51,189 nt of DNA from Pseudomonas sp. KK4 (lineage in GTDB: Bacteria; Pseudomonadota; Gammaproteobacteria; Pseudomonadales; Pseudomonadaceae), in assembly GCF_001984065.1 (NCBI RefSeq), contig NZ_LYVP01000035.1:1-51189 (forward strand), in the 5' to 3' direction. Position 1 is the first letter of the stretch; every line of letters starts with the position of its first letter. Shown here one piece after another: positions 44,420 through 51,189 of this stretch. The notes under the pieces are model-generated. The model was given only the letters and a program-made list of their open reading frames with translations. It did not search any database and was not told where the DNA came from. The translations under genes were made by a program, and so were the position numbers.

Positions 44420-46804
44420 ATGACTTCCTTGAGCACTCATCATCAGGACAAGGCGACGTTTCTTGAGCGCCTGATCTTCAACAACCGCCCGGCAGTGATC
44501 ACCATCTGCCTGCTGGTCAGCATCTTCCTGTTCTGGCAGGCGACGCTGATCCGGCCATCCACCAGCTTCGAGAAGATGATCCCGCTGGAGCATCCCTTCA
44601 TTCAAAAGATGATGGAGCACCGCAACGATTTGGCGAACCTGGGCAACACCGTGCGCATCTCGGTGGAAGCCACCGACGGCGACATCTTCTCCAAGGACTA
44701 CATGGAGACCCTGCGCCAGATCAACGACGAGGTGTTCTACATTTCCGGCGTCGACCGTTCCGGCCTGAAGTCGCTGTGGAGTCCGAGCGTACGCTGGACC
44801 GAAGTGACGGAGGAGGGTTTCGCCGGGGGTGAAGTGATCCCGCAGAGCTACAATGGCTCGCAGCAAAGCCTCGACATGTTGCGCAACAACGTACTCAAGT
44901 CCGGGCAGGTCGGGCGGCTGGTGGCCAACGACTTCAAGTCGAGCATCGTCGATATTCCGTTGCTGGAGTCCTACCCGGACCCGCAGGACCAGGGCAAGCT
45001 GCTGGCGCTGGACTATCGCAAGTTCTCCCACGAGCTTGAAGACAAGATCCGCAACAAGTTCGAAGCCCAGAACCCCAACGTGAAGATCCACATCGTCGGC
45101 TTCGCCAAGAAGGTCGGCGATCTGATCGACGGCCTGGTGATGGTGGTGATGTTCTTCGGGGTTGCCTTCGTCATCACCCTGATCCTGCTCTACTGGTTCA
45201 CCAACTGCATGCGCAGCACCGTGGCGGTATTGATCACGACGCTGGTGGCGGTGGTCTGGCAACTGGGGCTGATGCACTTCTTCGGCTTCGGGCTCGATCC
45301 GTATTCGATGCTGGTGCCGTTCCTGATCTTTGCCATCGGTATTTCCCATGGCGTGCAGAAGATCAACGGTATCGCCCTGCAATCGAGTGACGCCGACAAC
45401 GCCCTGACCGCTGCCCGGCGCACTTTCCGCCAACTGTTCCTGCCGGGGATGATCGCAATCCTCGCCGACGCCGTGGGCTTCATCACCCTCTTGATCATTG
45501 ATATCGGTGTGATCCGCGAGCTGGCCATCGGCGCATCCATCGGCGTGGCGGTGATCGTGTTCACCAACCTGATCCTGCTGCCGGTGGCGATTTCCTACGT
45601 CGGCATCAGCAAGCGCGCCATCGAACGCAGCAAGAAAAACGCCCATCGCGAACACCCGTTCTGGCGCCTGCTGGCAAACTTTGCCAGCCCGAAAGTCGCT
45701 CCGGTCTCGATCCTGCTGGCGTTGATCGCCTTCGGTGGCGGTCTCTGGTACAGCCAGAACCTGAAGATCGGCGACCTCGACCAGGGTGCGCCGGAACTGC
45801 GTCCGGATTCGCGCTACAACAAGGACAACAACTTCATCATCAGCAACTACTCCACCAGCTCCGATGTGTTGGTGGTGATGGTCAAGACCAAGGCCGAAGG
45901 TTGCTCGCGCTATGAAGCCATGGCGCCGATCGACGAGCTGATGTGGAAGATGCAGAACACCGAAGGCGTACAGTCGGCGATTTCCCTGGTGACCGTGTCC
46001 AAGCAGATGATCAAGGGCATGAACGAGGGCAACCTGAAATGGGAAACCCTGTCGCGCAACCCGGACGTGTTGAACAACTCCATCGCCCGTGCCGACGGCC
46101 TGTACAACAACAATTGCTCCCTGGCGCCGGTGCTGGTGTTCCTCAACGATCACAAGGCCGAGACCCTGGATCGCGCGGTGCATGCGGTGCAGGACTTCGC
46201 CAAGGAAAACAACAAGGAAGGCCTGGAGTTCATCCTGGCCGCCGGTAACGCCGGGATCGAGGCCGCCACCAACGAGGTGATCAAGAAGTCCGAACTGACC
46301 ATCCTGATCCTGGTGTACATCTGCGTGGCGGTGATGTGCATGATCACCTTCCGCTCGTGGGCTGCGACCCTGTGCATCGTGTTGCCGCTGGTACTGACTT
46401 CGGTACTGGGTAACGCCCTGATGGCCTTCATGGGGATCGGCGTGAAGGTGGCGACCTTGCCGGTGGTGGCACTGGGCGTGGGGATCGGTGTGGACTACGG
46501 CATCTACATCTACAGTCGCCTGGAAAGCTTCCTGCGTGCCGGTCTGCCGCTGCAAGAGGCGTATTACCAGACACTGAAGTCCACCGGTAAGGCCGTGCTG
46601 TTCACCGGCCTGTGCCTGGCGATCGGCGTGTGCACCTGGATCTTCTCGGCGATCAAGTTCCAGGCCGACATGGGCCTGATGCTGACCTTCATGCTGCTGT
46701 GGAACATGTTCGGTGCGCTGTGGCTGCTGCCGGCACTGGCACGGTTCCTGATCAAGCCGGAAAAGCTGGCGGGCCAGAAGGGCAATTCGCTGTTCGCTCA
46801 CTGA
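44420..46804 (+). CDS. RND/MMPL-family transporter
   Basis: A 794-residue membrane protein with two sets of helices around large periplasmic loops, of the MMPL (sterol-sensing-like) branch of the RND superfamily: VMVVMFFGVAFVITLILLYW and PVVALGVGIGVDYGIYIYS lie in helices. Members carry lipids or hydrophobic compounds. Unlike AcrB-type pumps, there is no adaptor or outer-membrane gene here. It is paired with the YCF48 gene and ended by a strong terminator. Confidence 0.9.
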   Translation: MTSLSTHHQDKATFLERLIFNNRPAVITICLLVSIFLFWQATLIRPSTSFEKMIPLEHPFIQKMMEHRNDLANLGNTVRISVEATDGDIFSKDYMETLRQINDEVFYISGVDRSGLKSLWSPSVRWTEVTEEGFAGGEVIPQSYNGSQQSLDMLRNNVLKSGQVGRLVANDFKSSIVDIPLLESYPDPQDQGKLLALDYRKFSHELEDKIRNKFEAQNPNVKIHIVGFAKKVGDLIDGLVMVVMFFGVAFVITLILLYWFTNCMRSTVAVLITTLVAVVWQLGLMHFFGFGLDPYSMLVPFLIFAIGISHGVQKINGIALQSSDADNALTAARRTFRQLFLPGMIAILADAVGFITLLIIDIGVIRELAIGASIGVAVIVFTNLILLPVAISYVGISKRAIERSKKNAHREHPFWRLLANFASPKVAPVSILLALIAFGGGLWYSQNLKIGDLDQGAPELRPDSRYNKDNNFIISNYSTSSDVLVVMVKTKAEGCSRYEAMAPIDELMWKMQNTEGVQSAISLVTVSKQMIKGMNEGNLKWETLSRNPDVLNNSIARADGLYNNNCSLAPVLVFLNDHKAETLDRAVHAVQDFAKENNKEGLEFILAAGNAGIEAATNEVIKKSELTILILVYICVAVMCMITFRSWAATLCIVLPLVLTSVLGNALMAFMGIGVKVATLPVVALGVGIGVDYGIYIYSRLESFLRAGLPLQEAYYQTLKSTGKAVLFTGLCLAIGVCTWIFSAIKFQADMGLMLTFMLLWNMFGALWLLPALARFLIKPEKLAGQKGNSLFAH

Positions 46805-46822
46805 TCCACTGCTCAGAAACAC

Positions 46823-46854
46823 AAAAGCCGCAACCTCAGGGTTGCGGCTTTTTT
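46823..46854 (+). terminator. Rho-independent terminator after the RND gene
   Basis: AAAAGCCGCAACC-TCAG-GGTTGCGGCTTTTTT: a nine-base-pair GC-rich stem, four-base loop and T tract, 19 bases after the stop. Confidence 0.95.
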
Positions 46855-46879
46855 ATTCCTCGAATTCGCAAAGAACCCT

Positions 46880-46968
46880 GTGGGAGCGGGCTTGCTCGCG
46901 AAGGCGGTCTGTCAGTCAAACAATGTGCCGACTGACCCACTGCATTCGCGAGCAAGCCCGCTCCCACA
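46880..46968. repeat. REPIN, GTGGGAGCGGGC family
   Basis: Arms GTGGGAGCGGGCTTGCTCGC and GCGAGCAAGCCCGCTCCCAC enclose about 40 bp between the convergent RND and FCD-regulator genes. Confidence 0.88.
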
Positions 46969-46983
46969 AGAGATCTGTGGTGT

Positions 46984-47703
46984 TCAGGAAGGATCGCTGC
47001 CCAACACGACATTCAACGCACTGCGCGCATCATCCAACTGCACCAGCGTCGCGTGCCGCGCGCCCAAGGCATCCCGATTCTCGATCGCCGTGAGAATCGC
47101 CTTGTGCCGTGGCAGCGCCAGTTCATGCAGATTCGGCCGTTGGTTGGAATGCTTCAACGCCTCGGCAATCGCCACCGACAACATGTTGCAAAGATTGGCC
47201 AACAAGTCGTTGTGGGTCGCATCGGCGATGCGGCTATGGAAGTCCAGGTCCGGTTGCAGCAGGGCTTCCGGGGTCGGCGCCGCTTCCATGCGTTGGTAGG
47301 CTTCGCCGATGGAGGCGATGTCCGCGTCGGTGGCGTACTGCGCGGCGAGGGCGGCGGCGGCCGGTTCGATGATGCTGCGCACGCTGGTCAGCAGGTCGAA
47401 GAACTCATTCTGCGGACTGCTTTGCATCAGCCAGTGCAGCACATCGGGATCGAGCATGTGCCAATCCTTGCGCGGCTTGACCACGGTGCCGACCCGCGGG
47501 CGAGAGTAGACCAGGCCCTTGGCCACCAACACGCGCGTGGCTTCACGCAACACCGGCCGGCTGACGGCGTATTCCTCACACAACAGGGCTTCGGCGGGCA
47601 GTTTGTCGTCCGGCAGGAAACGTCCGGAGACGATCTGCATGCCCAGTTCCTGAACAATGCGCGAATGCATGCTTTTGCGGTCGGAGGGTTTGCGGTAATC
47701 CAT
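46984..47703 (-). CDS. FadR/GntR-family regulator with FCD domain
   Basis: A 239-residue regulator. The GntR winged helix covers residues about 10-75 (LPAEALLCEEYAVSRPVLRE), and an all-helical FCD domain with a His-rich metal/ligand site follows (DLDFHSRIADATHN; ALPRHKAI). The start at 47703 (MDYRKPSDRKSMH) is chosen because codons further upstream translate the REP. It is near the dehydratase and most likely represses the sugar-acid genes; the effector is probably a sugar acid or product. It is separated from the dehydratase by a REPIN. Confidence 0.87.
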   Translation of the reverse strand: MDYRKPSDRKSMHSRIVQELGMQIVSGRFLPDDKLPAEALLCEEYAVSRPVLREATRVLVAKGLVYSRPRVGTVVKPRKDWHMLDPDVLHWLMQSSPQNEFFDLLTSVRSIIEPAAAALAAQYATDADIASIGEAYQRMEAAPTPEALLQPDLDFHSRIADATHNDLLANLCNMLSVAIAEALKHSNQRPNLHELALPRHKAILTAIENRDALGARHATLVQLDDARSALNVVLGSDPS

Positions 47704-47786
47704 GGGAAACGGCGCGGTCCTGTGCGTGGGGATGCCGGGCATGATAACAGGCACGGCGCAAACTTGAGGCAGGTGCACAACCAAAT

Positions 47787-47875
47787 GTGGGAGCGGGCTT
47801 GCTCGCGAAGGCGGTGTGCCAGCCAGCATAAATGCTGAATGTACTACCGTTTTCGCGAGCAAGCCCGCTCCCACA
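47787..47875. repeat. REPIN, GTGGGAGCGGGC family
   Basis: Arms GTGGGAGCGGGCTTGCTCGC and GCGAGCAAGCCCGCTCCCAC enclose about 40 bp between the dehydratase stop and the FCD-regulator start, in the same direction on the minus strand. Confidence 0.88.
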
Positions 47876-47885
47876 GTGGGTGGTG

Positions 47886-49622
47886 TCAGTGCGAGTGTCG
47901 AGGCACTTCAGCGCCGCGGCAGCCGACCAGGAAGTCGAAGTCGCAACCCTGATCCGCTTGCAACACATGGTCGATGTACAGCTGACGATAGCCGCCCACG
48001 ATCAGATTCTGTGGCGGTTGCAGATCAGCCATGCGCGCCGCCAGTTCGGCGTCCGGGATGTCCAGGTGCAGGCGGCCGTTGGCGCAGTCCAGTTCGATCC
48101 AGTCGCCTTCCTTCACCGTCGCCAAAGGCCCGCCGGCCGCCGCTTCCGGTGCCACGTGCAGCACCACGGTGCCGTACGCGGTGCCGCTCATGCGCGCATC
48201 GGAAATCCGCACCATGTCGGTCACGCCCTGGGCCAGCAGTTTGGCCGGCAGGCCCATGTTGCCGACTTCGGCCATGCCCGGGTAACCCTTGGGCCCGCAG
48301 TTTTTCATCACCAGGATCGAGTTGGCGTCGACGTCCAGTTCCGGGTCGTTGATCCGGGCCTTGTACATGTCGAAGTTCTCGAACACCACCGCGCGACCAC
48401 GGTGCTGCATCAATTCTGGCGTCGCGGCGGATGGCTTGAGCACCGCACCCAACGGCGCCAGGTTGCCCCGCAGCACGCAGATGCCGCCGTCGGCACGGAT
48501 CGGGTTGTCCAGAGTACGAATCACCTCGTCTTCGCCATAGATCGGCGCGTCCTTGGTGTTTTCGCCGATCGACTTGCCGTTGACGGTCAAGGCGTTCGGG
48601 TTGGGGATCAGGTTGGCTTCGCCGAGGCGACGCAACACCGCAGGCAAGCCACCGGCGTAGTAGAACTCTTCCATCAGGAAGCGCCCGGACGGTTGCAGGT
48701 CAACGATGGTCGGCATGCCACGGCCCATGCGGGTCCAGTCGTCCAGGTCCAGCTCCACGCCAATGCGGCCGGCGATGGCCTTGAGGTGGATCACCGCGTT
48801 GGTCGAACCGCCGATGGCAGCGTTGACACGGATGGCGTTTTCGAACGCTTCCTTGGTCAGGATCTTCGACAGTTTCAAATCTTCGCGAACCATCTCGACC
48901 GCGCGCATGCCGGACATGTGCGCCAACACGTAGCGACGGGCATCCACCGCTGGGATCGCCGCGTTGTGGGGCAGGGAAGTGCCCAGCGCTTCGGCCATGC
49001 AGGCCATGGTCGAGGCCGTGCCCATGGTGTTGCAGGTACCGGCCGAACGGGACATGCCGCCCTCGGCCGCGAGGAAATCGTCAATGGTGATGGTGCCGGC
49101 CTTGACCTGCTCGCTGAGCTGCCAGACCACGGTGCCCGAACCGATATCCTTGCCCTTGTGCTTGCCATTGAGCATCGGCCCGCCGGTGACCACGATGGCC
49201 GGCACGTCGCAACTGGCGGCGCCCATCAAAAGGGCCGGGGTGGTTTTGTCACAACCGGTCAGCAGTACCACGCCGTCGATCGGGTTGCCGCGAATCGCTT
49301 CTTCAACGTCCATGCTCGCCAGGTTGCGGGTCAGCATGGCGGTAGGGCGCAGGTTGGATTCGCCGTTGGAGAACACTGGGAATTCCACCGGGAAGCCCCC
49401 GGCCTCGATCACCCCGCGTTTGACGTGCTCGGCAATCTGGCGGAAATGCGCGTTGCACGGGGTCAGTTCCGACCAGGTGTTGCAGATGCCGATGATCGGC
49501 TTGCCATGGAACTGGTGGTCGGCGATGCCCTGATTCTTCATCCAGCTGCGGTACATGAAGCCGTTCTTGTCGGCCGTGCCAAACCATTGGGCGGAGCGCA
49601 GGTTGGGTTTCTTATCAGACAT
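47886..49622 (-). CDS. IlvD/Edd-family sugar-acid dehydratase (arabinonate-type)
   Basis: A 578-residue member of the IlvD/Edd family, which dehydrates sugar acids or dihydroxy acids with an iron-sulphur cluster. Cluster cysteines are in LLTGCDKTTPALLMG, RSAGTCNTMGTASTM and an early ICNTWSELTPCN. The overall sequence is like L-arabinonate and related aldonate dehydratases rather than biosynthetic IlvD (the shorter, 550-620 residue ilvD is elsewhere). Neighbours (FCD repressor, ACS-type MFS) fit sugar-acid use. The exact acid is not readable. Confidence 0.85.
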   Translation of the reverse strand: MSDKKPNLRSAQWFGTADKNGFMYRSWMKNQGIADHQFHGKPIIGICNTWSELTPCNAHFRQIAEHVKRGVIEAGGFPVEFPVFSNGESNLRPTAMLTRNLASMDVEEAIRGNPIDGVVLLTGCDKTTPALLMGAASCDVPAIVVTGGPMLNGKHKGKDIGSGTVVWQLSEQVKAGTITIDDFLAAEGGMSRSAGTCNTMGTASTMACMAEALGTSLPHNAAIPAVDARRYVLAHMSGMRAVEMVREDLKLSKILTKEAFENAIRVNAAIGGSTNAVIHLKAIAGRIGVELDLDDWTRMGRGMPTIVDLQPSGRFLMEEFYYAGGLPAVLRRLGEANLIPNPNALTVNGKSIGENTKDAPIYGEDEVIRTLDNPIRADGGICVLRGNLAPLGAVLKPSAATPELMQHRGRAVVFENFDMYKARINDPELDVDANSILVMKNCGPKGYPGMAEVGNMGLPAKLLAQGVTDMVRISDARMSGTAYGTVVLHVAPEAAAGGPLATVKEGDWIELDCANGRLHLDIPDAELAARMADLQPPQNLIVGGYRQLYIDHVLQADQGCDFDFLVGCRGAEVPRHSH

Positions 49623-49640
49623 GATCGATTCTCTTATTGT

Positions 49641-49731
49641 ATGACTAATATGTTCGAGCTGTGGCTTAACATAAGCGCAAAACGCGCCATTTGGAAGTGT
49701 TGTTGGGTAATTAGTATTACTATATAGTCAT
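49641..49731. promoter_or_regulatory. Operator-like inverted sites in the dehydratase/MFS divergent promoter
   Basis: ATGACTAATA at 49641-49650 and its near-inverse ATATAGTCAT at 49722-49731 (reads ATGACTATAT on the other strand) share the seven-base ATGACTA core, one near each gene. FCD regulators often bind such short sites in divergent promoters. Binding by the nearby regulator is inferred. Confidence 0.45.
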
Positions 49732-49815
49732 TTTCAGCGGAGGGATGGCCCTGGCGATTTATCGCCGGAGGCGTCTCCCGAGGTTCTATAAAAACAACAA
49801 TCGGAGACCGATCTC

Positions 49816-51138
49816 ATGAGCCAGGAACTGCGGCTTATTCGCCGCATCACGCTGAAACTGATTCCCTTCCTGATCCTGCTGTACCTGATCGCCTATGTGG
49901 ATCGCTCCGCGGTGGGGTTCGCCAAATTGCACATGGGCGCCGACATCGGCCTGGGTGATGCCGCCTACGGCCTGGGCGCAGGGCTGTTCTTCATTGGTTA
50001 CTTCCTGCTGGAAATCCCCAGCAACCTGATGCTCGATCGTTTCGGCGCACGACGCTGGTTCGCGCGGATCATGATCACTTGGGGCGCCATTACCATCGGC
50101 ATGGCGTTTGTCCAGGGCCCCAACAGCTTCTATGTGATGCGTTTTCTGCTCGGCGCCGCGGAAGCCGGGTTCTTCCCGGGCGTGCTGTACTACATCACCC
50201 AATGGTTCCCGGTTCGCCATCGCGGCAAGATCCTCGGACTGTTCATCCTCTCGCAACCGATCGCCATGATGATCACCGGCCCCGTGTCCGGCGGTTTGCT
50301 GGGCATGGACGGCGTACTGGGTCTGCATGGCTGGCAGTGGCTGTTCATCGTCATCGGCACCCCGGCGATCCTGCTGACCTGGCCGGTGCTGCGCTGGCTG
50401 CCGGACGGCCCGCAACAGGTGAAATGGATGGACCAGGCGGAGAAGGACTGGCTCAGCGGTGAGCTGAAAAAGGACCTGCAAGCGTATGGCCAGACCCGCC
50501 ACGGCAACCCGCTGCACGCCCTCAAGGACAAGCGCGTCCTGTTGTTGGCGCTGTTCTACCTGCCGGTGACCCTGAGCATCTACGGTCTCGGTTTGTGGCT
50601 GCCGACCCTGATCAAGCAGTTCGGCGGCAGCGATCTGGTGACCGGGTTCGTCTCGGCGGTGCCGTACATCTTCGGGATCATCGGTTTGCTGATCATCCCG
50701 CGCAGCTCCGACCGCCTGAACGATCGCTACGGCCACCTGGCGGTGCTTTACGTGCTGGGTGCCATCGGCCTGTTCCTCAGTGCCTGGCTGACATTGCCGG
50801 TGCTGCAATTGATGGCGCTGTGCCTGGTGGCGTTCGCGCTGTTTTCCTGCACGGCGGTGTTCTGGACCTTGCCCGGCCGCTTCTTTGCCGGCGCCAGCGC
50901 AGCGGCCGGGATTGCCCTGATCAACTCGGTGGGCAACCTGGGCGGCTATATCGGCCCGTTCGTGATCGGTGCGCTCAAGGAATACACCGGCAACCTTGGT
51001 TCGGGGCTGTATTTCCTGTCGGGTGTGATGGTGTTTGGGCTGGTGCTCACCGGCGTGGTGTATCGCTTGCTGGAGCGCAAGCACGTGCTGCCGGCCGATG
51101 AGTTTGCGGCCAGTGCCCGTGGCGCGACCCGTACCTGA
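49816..51138 (+). CDS. MFS transporter, anion:cation symporter family
   Basis: A 440-residue, 12-helix major facilitator of the ACS (GudP/phthalate permease) branch. LLYLIAYVDRSAVGFAKLHM with the conserved Asp-Arg in the first helix, and GAAEAGFFPGVLYYITQWFP, are family marks. Members import sugar acids such as galactonate or glucarate by proton symport. It is divergent from the dehydratase by 193 bp, so it probably brings in that enzyme's substrate. Confidence 0.9.
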   Translation: MSQELRLIRRITLKLIPFLILLYLIAYVDRSAVGFAKLHMGADIGLGDAAYGLGAGLFFIGYFLLEIPSNLMLDRFGARRWFARIMITWGAITIGMAFVQGPNSFYVMRFLLGAAEAGFFPGVLYYITQWFPVRHRGKILGLFILSQPIAMMITGPVSGGLLGMDGVLGLHGWQWLFIVIGTPAILLTWPVLRWLPDGPQQVKWMDQAEKDWLSGELKKDLQAYGQTRHGNPLHALKDKRVLLLALFYLPVTLSIYGLGLWLPTLIKQFGGSDLVTGFVSAVPYIFGIIGLLIIPRSSDRLNDRYGHLAVLYVLGAIGLFLSAWLTLPVLQLMALCLVAFALFSCTAVFWTLPGRFFAGASAAAGIALINSVGNLGGYIGPFVIGALKEYTGNLGSGLYFLSGVMVFGLVLTGVVYRLLERKHVLPADEFAASARGATRT

Positions 51139-51156
51139 GGCCAACGCGATTCAAAT

Positions 51157-51180
51157 GTGGGAGCGGGCTTGCTCGCGAAG
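51157..51180 (+). repeat. REP arm, GTGGGAGCGGGC family
   Basis: GTGGGAGCGGGCTTGCTCGC starts 18 bases after the MFS stop; a partner probably lies beyond the window edge. Confidence 0.8.
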
Positions 51181-51189
51181 ACGGTGTGT

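Noticed and set aside
44270..46822. 850-codon open frame antisense to the RND gene
   Set aside because: Same explanation; composition is extremely His/Gln-rich, as expected of a GC-rich antisense frame.
47704..47874. N-terminal extension of the FCD regulator
   Set aside because: It would translate a REP arm (MGAGLLAK-like) and lacks family similarity.

Overview
The window is a GC-rich chromosomal segment of a Pseudomonas species, most likely of the P. fluorescens group. The evidence is the protein sequences, the gene order (fabI-npp(yej)-mltD-gloB-methyltransferase-rnhA-dnaQ-ldcA, and DUF1853-nadK-phosphoesterase-rhomboid-yeaC-DUF2797-pepN, both recalled as conserved in Pseudomonas, including P. 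aeruginosa), and many REP/REPIN palindromes between genes. About 46 protein genes are supported. There is no rRNA, tRNA, CRISPR array, prophage or insertion sequence; this is core and light-accessory chromosome.

Left part (1-10.8 kb): an 18-bp tandem array derived from half a REP; a universal stress protein behind a perfect ANR/FNR-type box; miaE; a GFA-family protein; an ada-alkA alkylation-repair pair; a DMT transporter divergent from a MocR-type regulator; a LysE exporter, an AraC regulator and a PhnB-like VOC protein; then ppyR-nnrS, linked to NO and low-oxygen biology.

10.9-14.8 kb: a molybdenum hydroxylase operon (2Fe-2S subunit, Tat-exported molybdopterin subunit, diheme c-type cytochrome) behind a sigma54-like promoter. 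It is followed by a small GGDEF protein whose active site is degenerate but whose c-di-GMP-binding I-site is intact.

14.9-31 kb: a VOC protein, fabI, the five-gene Npp/Yej peptide ABC importer, mltD, gloB, a methyltransferase, rnhA, dnaQ with a clamp-binding motif, and ldcA. A GNAT acetyltransferase and a LysR regulator end tail-to-tail after ldcA.

32-47 kb: a small conserved hypothetical, an FMN reductase, a lone arsB, DUF1853, the tight nadK-phosphoesterase-rhomboid run, yeaC-DUF2797-pepN, and a YCF48/RND-MMPL pair.

Right end (47-51 kb): a sugar-acid module with an FCD/GntR repressor, an IlvD/Edd dehydratase and a divergent ACS-family MFS transporter, with operator-like inverted sites in the divergent promoter.

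The most interesting leads are the degenerate GGDEF/I-site protein beside the molybdenum hydroxylase, the ANR-type promoter of the stress protein, the REP-derived tandem array, and the paired operator-like repeats in the MocR and sugar-acid divergent promoters. No clear undescribed defence or mobile system was found. Promoter, operator and function statements are read by eye and are inferences unless stated otherwise.
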